Positions 1 to 7,149 of a DNA stretch of 11,252 nt are shown piece after piece (within the stretch, counting starts at the first letter, position 1; each line of letters starts with the position of its first letter). Source of the stretch: Desulfococcus sp. (GTDB taxonomy: Bacteria; Desulfobacterota; Desulfobacteria; Desulfobacterales; Desulfosalsimonadaceae). Position numbers and translations under genes: made by a program. The stretch is from assembly GCA_024641805.1 (NCBI GenBank), contig JAHECJ010000025.1, positions 1 to 11,252 of the forward strand, given 5' to 3'. Under the pieces are notes generated by a model that saw only the letters and a program-made list of their open reading frames with translations, searched no databases and was not told the origin of the DNA.

Positions 1-579
1 AATTTCAGCGGTACATGGAGGCGCATGCCCCTGCAGGAGTCCCTGGAAAAAATCGCCGGTGTGGATCCGGTGTTATTTACTAATAAAGACGGACTGATTA
101 ATTTTGCTTTGTCAAAGGGGATTACCTTCGGTAACCGTTCCGAGGATTCGATGGGCGTTGGAAAGATCATGACAAAAATATTTGATGCCCTTGTGGAACC
201 GAAATTGATTCAGCCGACATTCATCACTGCTTATCCGGTTGAGGTTTCGCCGCTTTCAAGACGCAATAAGCAATTCCCTGAATTGACGGATCGATTTGAA
301 TTATTTATTGCCGGCCGGGAGATCGCCAATGGATTTTCAGAATTAAACGACCCGGAAGACCAGAAAAACAGATTTTTACAGCAACTCAAAAACAAGGAAG
401 CCGGGGATGAAACTCCCCACATCATTGATGAGGATTATATCCGAGCGCTGGAATACGGAATGCCGCCCACCGCAGGCGAAGGTATCGGTATTGACAGGTT
501 GGCCATGCTGCTGACTAATTCAGCATCCATCCGTGATGTTATTTTATTTCCTCACATGAAACCCACAGAAAAATCATAA
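1..579 (+). CDS. lysS: Lysyl-tRNA synthetase, class II, C-terminal part (5' end outside window)
   Basis: This is the end of class II lysyl-tRNA synthetase, the cytoplasmic enzyme that charges tRNA-Lys with lysine using ATP. The frame is open from base 1, and codons before the first ATG at 25 (NFSGTWRRM) already fit the family, so the gene starts upstream; 192 residues are visible of a protein usually about 500 long. Diagnostic segments are YPVEVSPLSRR (about residues 79-89 of the visible part), ELFIAGREIANGFSELNDP (about 101-119), and class II motif 3, GEGIGIDRLAMLL followed by SIRDVILFPHMKP near the C-terminus, which forms part of the ATP site. The protein ends normally at a TAA. The neighbour lolC lies 179 bases downstream; lysS next to lolCD is a common arrangement in deltaproteobacteria. 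Identification is secure; only the N-terminal anticodon-binding domain is unseen. Confidence 0.97.
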   Translation, partial: NFSGTWRRMPLQESLEKIAGVDPVLFTNKDGLINFALSKGITFGNRSEDSMGVGKIMTKIFDALVEPKLIQPTFITAYPVEVSPLSRRNKQFPELTDRFELFIAGREIANGFSELNDPEDQKNRFLQQLKNKEAGDETPHIIDEDYIRALEYGMPPTAGEGIGIDRLAMLLTNSASIRDVILFPHMKPTEKS

Positions 580-646
580 TATTAATATAAGCGTTAATTT
601 GAAAAAAGTGCAATGTGATGTTCCTGCTTGACTGAAATAGAATCGG

Positions 647-673
647 TTGTCCTTGAGAATGTGGCGTTATAAT
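647..673 (+). promoter_or_regulatory. Possible sigma-70-type promoter ahead of lolC
   Basis: A perfect TATAAT lies at 668-673. The best -35 candidate is TTGTCC at 647-652 (4 of 6 matches to TTGACA) with a short 15-base spacer, so the -35 is weak. A start near 680 would give a leader of about 80 bases before the lolC ATG at 759. The position in the only sizeable gap between lysS and the lolC-lolD-bamA run makes a promoter plausible. This is inferred from motif and position only. Confidence 0.4.
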
Positions 674-720
674 ATCCGGTTCAATGCATCACAGGCATTA
701 ACCATTTGTGACCGGATGTT
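671..720 (+). repeat. Inverted repeat beside the -10 box, upstream of lolC
   Basis: ATCCGGT at 674-680 and ACCGGAT at 711-717 are perfect reverse complements separated by 30 bases. The pairing extends outward to 671/720 through one G-U pair, and a T5 run occupies 719-723. A smaller stem, AATGC (683-687) with GCATT (695-699), sits in the loop. The left arm abuts the TATAAT at 668-673. It could be a weak lysS terminator with a long loop, an operator overlapping the promoter, or chance. Confidence 0.4.
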
Positions 721-758
721 TTTAAGTGTGATTCGTAACTTCATATATGGAATGGTCC

Positions 759-1994
759 ATGTCTTTTGAGTATTTTGTAGGTGGCCGGTATCTCAGGTCA
801 AAACATAAACATGCCTTTATTTCCTTTATCACCTTTCTTTCCATGGCCGGTGTGACTGTCGGTGTGATGGCACTTATTATTGTCATTGCCGTAATGTCCG
901 GGGCCGAATCATATTTTACATCCCAGATTTTAGGCGTTGAGTCGCACATTATCATCCGCCGCCACGGGGGCACTATAGCAGACTATAAAGAAGTTATCCG
1001 GAAGGTTAAGGCCGAGCCCGGAGTGCAGTCCGCAGCGCCTTTTGTTTATTCCCAGGTGATGCTGAGGTCTTCCTCGGGTATTTCCGGAGCCGTATTAAGA
1101 GGCATTGACCCCCAATCCGGCGGGAGTCCGATTAAGGGTTATGACAAAAAGGCATTAGTAGAAAAAATAAGGCCTCAGGTGGCATCCGACTCGGGGGTTT
1201 TACCGCCGGGAATAATTTTAGGCAAAGAACTCGCCTTATCCATCGGGGCATCCGAGGGAGAAATAATATATCTGATTTCCCCCAAGGGGATGATGTCTCC
1301 TATCGGTCACATGCCGACCATGAAACGATTTGAAGTCACCGGTATTTTTGAATCCGGTTTTTATGAATATGATGCCTCTTTGGCGTTTATTCATTTAGAT
1401 ACCGCCCAGCAGCTTCTTAAAATTGGTGATTCGGTTTCCGGCATCGGTGTCCGTGTGGATGACATTTATCGGGCGGATGCAATTTCAAAGACCATATTGG
1501 GTGATTTGGGATTCCCTTACTGGACCATGGACTGGATGCAGATGAACCGGAATTTTTTTTCAGCTCTTAAACTTGAAAAAAAGGCCATGTTTGTGATTCT
1601 GACACTGATCATTATGGTGGCGGCGTTTAACATTGCCAGCACCCTGATTATGATGGTGATGGGAAAAACTAAGGATATCGCAATCTTAAAGGCTATGGGG
1701 GCGACTGAGCGGAGCATCTGGAAAATTTTCGTTTTTAAAGGCACGGTAATCGGTTCAATCGGTACCATGACCGGAGTGGTCCTCGGAATGCTGGGGTGTG
1801 TTGTTTTAAAATATTATAAATTTATCGAACTCCCGGGAGATGTTTATTATTTTACCAGTCTTCCGGTGCAGCTTGAATTCCTGGATGTTTTTTTTATTGT
1901 TTCAGCGGCGATGGCAATCTGCTTTATCTCGACGCTTTATCCCGCATACAAAGCGTCCAAACTAGATCCGGTTGAGGCCCTTCGATATGGTTAA
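759..1994 (+). CDS. lolC: Lipoprotein-releasing ABC transporter permease, LolC/LolE family
   Basis: This is the inner-membrane permease of the Lol system, which with the ATPase LolD extracts outer-membrane lipoproteins from the inner membrane and hands them to a periplasmic carrier. The 411-residue protein has the family layout: a short cytoplasmic start (MSFEYFVGGRYLRSK), TM1 at about residues 21-46, a MacB-like periplasmic domain (about 47-272), and three C-terminal TM segments near 275-300, 321-350 and 373-391. Family signatures are KDIAILKAMGA after TM2 and the terminal YPAYKASKLDPVEALRYG. An in-frame ATG at 747 would add four residues; 759 is preferred because it gives the usual MSFEYFV start and has a GGA about seven bases upstream, but no strong ribosome binding site supports either. 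The stop overlaps the lolD start. Only one permease is present, so it may act as a homodimer (LolF-like) or pair with a LolE encoded elsewhere. Confidence 0.93.
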   Translation: MSFEYFVGGRYLRSKHKHAFISFITFLSMAGVTVGVMALIIVIAVMSGAESYFTSQILGVESHIIIRRHGGTIADYKEVIRKVKAEPGVQSAAPFVYSQVMLRSSSGISGAVLRGIDPQSGGSPIKGYDKKALVEKIRPQVASDSGVLPPGIILGKELALSIGASEGEIIYLISPKGMMSPIGHMPTMKRFEVTGIFESGFYEYDASLAFIHLDTAQQLLKIGDSVSGIGVRVDDIYRADAISKTILGDLGFPYWTMDWMQMNRNFFSALKLEKKAMFVILTLIIMVAAFNIASTLIMMVMGKTKDIAILKAMGATERSIWKIFVFKGTVIGSIGTMTGVVLGMLGCVVLKYYKFIELPGDVYYFTSLPVQLEFLDVFFIVSAAMAICFISTLYPAYKASKLDPVEALRYG

Positions 1995-2733
1995 CCATTT
2001 GGAATCGAATAATAATCGATTTTTTTTAAAGACAGAAAAACCTGAAGAAGATTCAAGCCCGCTGATGTCTTTAAGCGGTATTAACAAGAGTTACCGGAAT
2101 AATGGCGCAAAAATAGAGGTACTCACCGATTTATCGGTTGATATTTATTCCGGTGACACCATCGCCATTGTCGGTGAATCCGGTATCGGCAAATCGACAT
2201 TGCTGCATATCCTGGGCACGCTGGACCGTCCGGACAGCGGGAGGTTTTTATTTCAAGATGAAAGTGTGTTTGAATTTGATAACGCAAAATTGGCCAGGTT
2301 CAGGAACAATGCCCTGGGGTTTGTCTTTCAGTTTCACTATCTTCTGATAGAATTCTCAGCCCTTGAAAATGTTTTGATGCCGGGCCTGATCAAAGGGTTA
2401 AAAAAGGATGATATCCGGGAGGCCGCAGAGTCGATTCTCGTAAGGGTGGGACTAAAGGACCGAATGAACCACCGTGTCAGTGATCTTTCCGGAGGAGAAC
2501 AGCAGCGTGTTGCGCTCGCAAGGGCGCTTGTGCTGAATCCATCCATACTGCTGGCTGATGAACCAACGGGAAATCTGGATAAGAAGAACAGTAATCAGGT
2601 GCATGATTTATTATTTGAACTTAATAATGAATACAATATGACGATTATTACTGTTACACATAATATGAAATTGGCAGAGTATATGAATAAGCAGATGACT
2701 CTGGTGGAAGGGAAACTGGTTGAGATTGGATGA
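1987..2733 (+). CDS. lolD: Lipoprotein-releasing system ATP-binding protein LolD
   Basis: This is the cytoplasmic ATPase subunit that powers lipoprotein release by LolC. With the start at 1987 it has 248 residues and all ABC motifs in order: Walker A GESGIGKST (63-71), a Q-loop in a LolD-typical stretch QFHYLLIEFSALENV, signature LSGGEQ (167-172), Walker B ILLADEPT (187-194) and the switch histidine in VTHN (H225). The ATG at 1987 has GAGG at 1974-1977, nine bases upstream, and overlaps the end of lolC by eight bases, which suggests translational coupling. A second in-frame ATG at 2065 would give the more usual short LolD N-terminus (MSLSGINKSY) but has only a distant purine-rich stretch. The extra 26 residues are hydrophilic and resemble nothing known to me. 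MacB-type ATPases are close relatives, but the QFHxLL segment and the lolC neighbour favour LolD. Confidence 0.95.
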   Translation: MVNHLESNNNRFFLKTEKPEEDSSPLMSLSGINKSYRNNGAKIEVLTDLSVDIYSGDTIAIVGESGIGKSTLLHILGTLDRPDSGRFLFQDESVFEFDNAKLARFRNNALGFVFQFHYLLIEFSALENVLMPGLIKGLKKDDIREAAESILVRVGLKDRMNHRVSDLSGGEQQRVALARALVLNPSILLADEPTGNLDKKNSNQVHDLLFELNNEYNMTIITVTHNMKLAEYMNKQMTLVEGKLVEIG

Positions 2734-4982
2734 TATATGGTAATCGCATGCAAAAATGCATGGGCTTGATAATTCTGGGGTTAATTTTTCTGAACGGCGC
2801 GGTTGCAGGCGCCGAAGATGTTGCAGTGATCAAGCAGGTCAAAGTACAGGACAACCAGCGAATTGAAGCTGATGCCATATTGCGCGTCACCCGGGCAAAA
2901 GTCGGCGATATATATAATGAGGCGATGCTTTCCGAAGACCTTCAGTCGATCTATAGTATGGGCTGGTTTGATGATATCCGGGTGGAAGTTGAAAAAGCTT
3001 CTGACGGGAATACGGTCATTTTTATTGTAAAAGAAAAACCCACCATCCGTGAAATAAAATTTTCCGGGAATACGGTGATTGATGATGATAAACTCAAAGA
3101 GAATATTGACATCAGCAGCGGCTCGATCCTGAATATTTTCAAAATTCGCCGGAATATTAAAATAATTGAGTCATTATATAAGGATAAAAATTATCATAAC
3201 GCAAAGGTGTCATATAAAATTGAAACGCTGGAAAATAATCAGGCGAACCTGGAATTTGATATAGAAGAAGGTGAAAAGGTTCGCATCAAGACGATTACCT
3301 TTGACGGAAACAGCGCTTATGATTCGAACGAACTGAGAAAAATGATGGAAACATCGGAAAAAGGGTTTTGGTCCTGGCTGACATCTTCCGGTGAGTTGAA
3401 CCGTGACGAACTGCAGCAGGACATTTTTAAGATAACCGCTTTTTATCAAGACAATGGCTATGCGGAAGCCAGAATCGGTGACCCTGAGATCGAATACAAG
3501 GGCGAGTGGATCTATATTATTATAAAGATCAACGAAGGGCTCCGCTATAAAATGGGCCAGGTCAATCTGGAAGGAGATTTTGTTATACCAAAGGAAGAGC
3601 TCCTGAAAAATATCAAGGTGGGAGAACAAGAATATTACAACCGGGATGCGATCCGACAGGATGTGCTCTCTCTGACAGATATCTATGCGGACAGAGGATA
3701 TGCGCATGCAGATGTTTATCCCGACGTCAAATTGGAAAAGGAAACCTTAACTGTCAACATCACTTTCCATATTACAAAAAACGAACCGGTTTATTTTGAA
3801 AGAATTAATATACAAGGGAATACCAAAACCAGGGATAAGGTGATTCGGCGAGAACTGAAGGTCTATGAGCAGGAACTTTACAGCAGCAGCAAATTGAAAA
3901 GAAGCGTCAGTGATTTATACCGGCTGGATTATTTTGAAGATGTCAAGGTAAAGCCCAAGCGGGGGTCTGCGGAAGACCAGATGCTTCTGGATATCGAAGT
4001 GGTTGAGAAACCAACCGGGACCTTTACTTTCGGCGGCGGATACAGTGCGGTGGATAACCTGTATGTTATGGCCTCGGTTTCCGAAAGGAATTTTTTAGGC
4101 CGGGGGCAGATACTGGAACTCGCCGTCCAGACGGGCGGAAAATCGCGGCAGTATACCTTCGGATTTACTGAGCCGTGGCTGTTTGACATTCCTTTATCAG
4201 CCGGAGTGGATGCCTATAAAATGGAACGGGAATATGATGATTATGACCGGTCCGCTTATGGCGGGGGCCTTCGGTTCGGTTATCCGCTTTTAGATTTTAC
4301 GCGGGGATATGTCAAATATGCCTATGATCGCAGCGATATCACCAATATTTCAGAAGCAGCGTCGCCCTATATTTATCCCGGCAGTAACGTGGAAAGCAGC
4401 ATCTCCTTTAGCGTTGTGTATGACTCCAGGAACCGCCAGTTCAATCCCTCGGAAGGCTCCAGGCACAGCATTACACTCAAATATGCCGGACTCGGCGGCA
4501 ATATCGGTTTTGCTGAAACCATCGCTGAAAGCGGATGGTACTTTCCGTTATTCTGGGGAACGGTTGGGTTCTTGCACGGCGAAGGCGGTTACGTCAGGGA
4601 AGTTTCAGATATGTATCTGCCGGATTATGAGCGGTTTTATCTGGGAGGTATTAATTCCGTTCGGGGATTTGACTATCAGGGAATCAGTCCGGTCATTGGC
4701 GATGATATTAAAATCGGAGGCACGGAGTATGTTCAGTTCAATGTGGAATACCTGTACCCGATAATCAAGGACAGCGGGCTGGTAGGTTTGTTTTTTTATG
4801 ATGCCGGGAATGCATGGGCGGATGAAGGCACGTCTGATCCTGGATTGCGCGACAGTGCGGGGTTCGGAATAAGGTGGTTTTCGCCCATGGGGCCGTTGCG
4901 ACTGGAACGGGGATATATTCTTAATCCAAAGCCAGGGGAAGGTTCGGGCCGGTGGGAGTTTTCCATGGGCGGAACTTTTTAA
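2730..4982 (+). CDS. bamA: Outer membrane protein assembly factor BamA
   Basis: BamA is the Omp85-family core of the BAM complex, which folds and inserts beta-barrel proteins into the outer membrane. The 750-residue precursor has a signal peptide (hydrophobic residues about 12-28, probable cleavage after A28 in AVAGA), then five POTRA domains at roughly 34-102, 104-184, 186-270, 271-350 and 352-428, each opening with the usual pattern of a beta strand and a GN or GD turn (FSGNT, FDGNS, LEGD, IQGNT). A 16-strand barrel fills about 430-750. The loop-6 motif VRGF is at 644-647, and the protein ends in an aromatic beta-signal (FSMGGTF), so it is itself a BAM substrate. The ATG overlaps the lolD stop as ATGA, indicating coupling. 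An in-frame ATG at 2748 would also leave a usable signal peptide. Length is slightly below the E. coli protein (810). Confidence 0.97.
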   Translation: MIYGNRMQKCMGLIILGLIFLNGAVAGAEDVAVIKQVKVQDNQRIEADAILRVTRAKVGDIYNEAMLSEDLQSIYSMGWFDDIRVEVEKASDGNTVIFIVKEKPTIREIKFSGNTVIDDDKLKENIDISSGSILNIFKIRRNIKIIESLYKDKNYHNAKVSYKIETLENNQANLEFDIEEGEKVRIKTITFDGNSAYDSNELRKMMETSEKGFWSWLTSSGELNRDELQQDIFKITAFYQDNGYAEARIGDPEIEYKGEWIYIIIKINEGLRYKMGQVNLEGDFVIPKEELLKNIKVGEQEYYNRDAIRQDVLSLTDIYADRGYAHADVYPDVKLEKETLTVNITFHITKNEPVYFERINIQGNTKTRDKVIRRELKVYEQELYSSSKLKRSVSDLYRLDYFEDVKVKPKRGSAEDQMLLDIEVVEKPTGTFTFGGGYSAVDNLYVMASVSERNFLGRGQILELAVQTGGKSRQYTFGFTEPWLFDIPLSAGVDAYKMEREYDDYDRSAYGGGLRFGYPLLDFTRGYVKYAYDRSDITNISEAASPYIYPGSNVESSISFSVVYDSRNRQFNPSEGSRHSITLKYAGLGGNIGFAETIAESGWYFPLFWGTVGFLHGEGGYVREVSDMYLPDYERFYLGGINSVRGFDYQGISPVIGDDIKIGGTEYVQFNVEYLYPIIKDSGLVGLFFYDAGNAWADEGTSDPGLRDSAGFGIRWFSPMGPLRLERGYILNPKPGEGSGRWEFSMGGTF

Positions 4983-5030
4983 TCCTTTAAAGGGAAACTT
5001 TTTTGTTTGTTGAATAAAGGGGGTTGTCAA

Positions 5031-5561
5031 ATGAAAATCGGAAAATTTGGGTTAATCGGAACAATTGTTTTGATGATGTTTTACGTTCTCCCGGTTTGTG
5101 CGGCTGATGTGGCGAAAATCGGCGTGATTGATTTTCAAAGGGTGCTGACGGAGTCTGAATCAGGAAAATCGGTTCAGGATACATTACAGACAAAAGGCCG
5201 GGAAATGGAGAAGCATCTCACTGAGCTGGGAAAAGAAATTGAGGCGCTTTCAGACCAGATGAGCCGTGAAGCCATGGTGATGAGCAAGGAAAAGCGTGAA
5301 GAAAAGCAGCGGGAGCTTGAGATTAAAAAGTATGATTTCCAATCGCTGCAGAAAAAGTATCAAGTGGAATTCAGGGATGCGGAATCCAATGAAGTTGAAA
5401 AATTAAAAAATGAAATTTTTGAACTGGCGGAGAAGATCGGCAAAAAAGAAGGGTACTTACTGATCATTGAAAAAAGTGCTGCCATTTACTACCCGAGTTC
5501 GATCGATATGACCGATTTATTAATCGAAAAATATAATGAGAAGTCAAAAAGCACCAATTAA
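5031..5561 (+). CDS. ompH: Periplasmic OmpH/Skp-family chaperone
   Basis: This is a Skp/OmpH-family periplasmic chaperone that holds unfolded outer-membrane proteins on their way to BAM. The 176-residue precursor starts with a signal peptide (K-rich start, hydrophobic core to about residue 24, likely cleavage VCA/AD). The mature part begins with AKIGVIDFQRVLTES, the short strand that forms the trimerisation core, followed by a long charged helical region (about 50-135, many E and K) that would form the coiled-coil tentacles, and a C-terminal return to the core. The ATG at 5031 is chosen because AAAGGGGG at 5016-5023 lies seven bases upstream; a TTG at 5007 would place this sequence inside the gene. 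It sits between bamA (48 bases upstream) and lpxD, the standard order. Sequence is poorly conserved in this family, so assignment rests on architecture and context together. Confidence 0.9.
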   Translation: MKIGKFGLIGTIVLMMFYVLPVCAADVAKIGVIDFQRVLTESESGKSVQDTLQTKGREMEKHLTELGKEIEALSDQMSREAMVMSKEKREEKQRELEIKKYDFQSLQKKYQVEFRDAESNEVEKLKNEIFELAEKIGKKEGYLLIIEKSAAIYYPSSIDMTDLLIEKYNEKSKSTN

Positions 5562-5631
5562 TTGCAATGCATTCTTGTAGGGTCGTTTAGCAGGGCGTCG
5601 AAAAAAATGGTCAGTTATAAAGGAGTCTGGC

Positions 5632-6657
5632 GTGGAGATATCGTTAGCCGCATTGATAAAAGTGACTGGCGGAGAAATCGCGGGGGATCCCCAAAAGATT
5701 GTTCGTGGGATTGCTCCGTTTGATGAAGCCGGTATCGATGATATAACATTTGCGGATTCGCCGAAAATTTTAAAGCGAATCACCGGGACCCATGCCGGTG
5801 CGGTTATCGTGCCAAAAGATTTCCAGCAGAAAGCAGGCACCAATCTGATCATGTCTGCGAATCCCCGACTGGCATTCGCCAAGATTATGAATCTGTGTTT
5901 TCCGACATCCCGCCCTTCCGGAAATATCAGCCCCCGGGCCTGTATCGGAAAAAATGTTTCTCTCGGCGAGGATACCACTATGGGTCCCCTGGCCGTGATC
6001 GGGGACAATGTGACCATCGGACGCCGGGTGACCATTCACCCGCACGCGGTTATCGGCAAAGGGGTCTGCATCGGGGATGATGTGGTCGTTTATCCGAATG
6101 TAACGATTCTGGATCGATGCATCATCGGCAGCCGTGTGATTATACACGCCGGTACGGTCATCGGCAGCGATGGCTTTGGATTTGTGCCGGACGGAGCCGC
6201 ACATTATAAGATTCCACAACTGGGAATTGTGCAGATTGATGATGATGTTGAAATCGGCGCCTGCAATACCATTGACCGGGCGACGTTTGGCAAAACATGG
6301 ATTAAAAAAGGGGTGAAGACGGACAATCATGTTCAAATCGCCCATAATGTGGTGGTCGGAGAAAATACGCTGATCGTTGCCCAGGTAGGCATCGCCGGCA
6401 GTGCGACCATCGGAAAAAGCGCCATACTGGCGGGGCAGGCGGGTATTGCCGGGCATATTTCCGTCGGAGATTATGCGACAGTCGGACCGCAGGCAGGCGT
6501 CACCCGATCCGTTTCCAACGGGAATGTGGTTTCCGGAACCCCTGAAATGCCTCATAAATTATGGCTGCGCGTCAGCCAGATCATTCCGCGTCTGCCTGAA
6601 TTAAAGAAAAAAATTGCCGACCTGGAGAAACGTCTGGATGCGTTTACCAATAAATAA
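5632..6657 (+). CDS. lpxD: UDP-3-O-acylglucosamine N-acyltransferase LpxD
   Basis: LpxD transfers a beta-hydroxyacyl chain from ACP to the 2-amino group of UDP-3-O-acylglucosamine, the third step of lipid A synthesis, in the cytoplasm. The 341-residue protein has an N-terminal uridine-binding domain (to about residue 95), a left-handed beta-helix of hexapeptide repeats with I/V every six residues (about 100-310), and a C-terminal charged helix (LPELKKKIADLEKRL) like that of other LpxD proteins. The catalytic histidine is H238 in QIAHNVVVGENT; the segment GSDGFGF and the following KIPQLG are also LpxD hallmarks. The start is GTG at 5632, supported by an excellent AAAGGAG at 5619-5625, six bases upstream. 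A 70-base gap separates it from ompH. The pairing with lpxA around fabZ and the extra N-terminal domain exclude LpxA or a generic acetyltransferase. Confidence 0.97.
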   Translation: MEISLAALIKVTGGEIAGDPQKIVRGIAPFDEAGIDDITFADSPKILKRITGTHAGAVIVPKDFQQKAGTNLIMSANPRLAFAKIMNLCFPTSRPSGNISPRACIGKNVSLGEDTTMGPLAVIGDNVTIGRRVTIHPHAVIGKGVCIGDDVVVYPNVTILDRCIIGSRVIIHAGTVIGSDGFGFVPDGAAHYKIPQLGIVQIDDDVEIGACNTIDRATFGKTWIKKGVKTDNHVQIAHNVVVGENTLIVAQVGIAGSATIGKSAILAGQAGIAGHISVGDYATVGPQAGVTRSVSNGNVVSGTPEMPHKLWLRVSQIIPRLPELKKKIADLEKRLDAFTNK

Positions 6658-6705
6658 TCCCAAAAAGCAGATTAATTCGATCATCAATTAAGATTGGGGA
6701 CAGGA

Positions 6706-7149
6706 ATGAAACAAGGCTATGATATTGAAAGAATTCTAAACCTGTTGCCTCACCGGTATCCGTTCGTGCTTGTCGACCGGGTACTGGAATTTGAGCCGGG
6801 GCTTAGAATCCGGGCATTGAAAAATGTGACAATCAATGAGCCCTTTTTTCAGGGCCATTTTCCCGGTAAACCCATCATGCCGGGTCTTTTAATCGTTGAG
6901 GGAATGGTTCAGGCAGGCGGGCTGCTGCTGATGGAAAGCCTGCCTCCGGAATCCTGTTCTCAGATCTGTTTTTCCGGAGTCGACCGGGCCCGCTTCCGGG
7001 CTCCCGTTATTCCGGGTGACCAGCTGATTTTTGAAGTTGAAGTTGTGAAACAGCGGTCCCGGGTTGTGAAAATGAGTGCTAACGCGTTTGTTGATCAAAG
7101 CCGCGTCGCAGAAGCAAAACTAATGGCTTTAATCGGAGGAAAAGAATGA
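6706..7149 (+). CDS. fabZ: (3R)-hydroxyacyl-[ACP] dehydratase FabZ
   Basis: FabZ dehydrates beta-hydroxyacyl-ACP to trans-2-enoyl-ACP in fatty acid elongation. Its substrate is the same ACP thioester pool used by LpxA and LpxD, which explains its place between their genes. The 147-residue hot-dog-fold protein is full length, starts with the typical IERILNLLPHRYPFVLVDRV, and has the catalytic pair H51 (in FFQGHFPGKPIMPG) and E65 (in LLIVEGMVQAGG). The ATG at 6706 is preferred: GGGGA at 6696-6700 lies five bases upstream and AGGA directly adjoins it. A TTG at 6694 is in frame but lacks such support. The stop overlaps the lpxA start as ATGA, so the two are probably coupled. The HFPGKPIMPG form and the context favour FabZ over FabA. 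Confidence 0.97.
   Translation: MKQGYDIERILNLLPHRYPFVLVDRVLEFEPGLRIRALKNVTINEPFFQGHFPGKPIMPGLLIVEGMVQAGGLLLMESLPPESCSQICFSGVDRARFRAPVIPGDQLIFEVEVVKQRSRVVKMSANAFVDQSRVAEAKLMALIGGKE

Noticed and set aside
698..2001. Identical TTAACCATTTG at 698-708 and 1991-2001 as a shared regulatory site
   Set aside because: One copy lies in the lolC/lolD coding overlap; an 11-base match between two places in 11 kb can easily be chance and no symmetry or spacing supports a site.
3210..3707. Minus-strand open frame of 165 codons inside bamA
   Set aside because: Fully covered by the POTRA domains of bamA on the plus strand; no ribosome binding site or recognisable protein.
4309..4764. Plus-strand open frame of 151 codons in another frame of the bamA barrel
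   Set aside because: The bamA frame across this stretch has the barrel features and the VRGF motif; the alternative translation is not protein-like.
5007..5030. TTG start at 5007 for ompH
   Set aside because: It would place the strong AAAGGGGG ribosome binding site inside the gene and spoil the normal signal peptide start.
5031..5108. OmpH as a lipoprotein because of a cysteine near the end of the signal peptide
   Set aside because: The context LPVC is not a good lipobox (proline at -2), while VCA/AD is an ordinary signal peptidase I site.
5770..6555. Long minus-strand open frame (261 codons) inside lpxD
   Set aside because: It lies wholly within a well-supported lpxD; the regular hexapeptide codons of the plus strand keep the opposite frame open. 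Its translation is compositionally odd and resembles no family.
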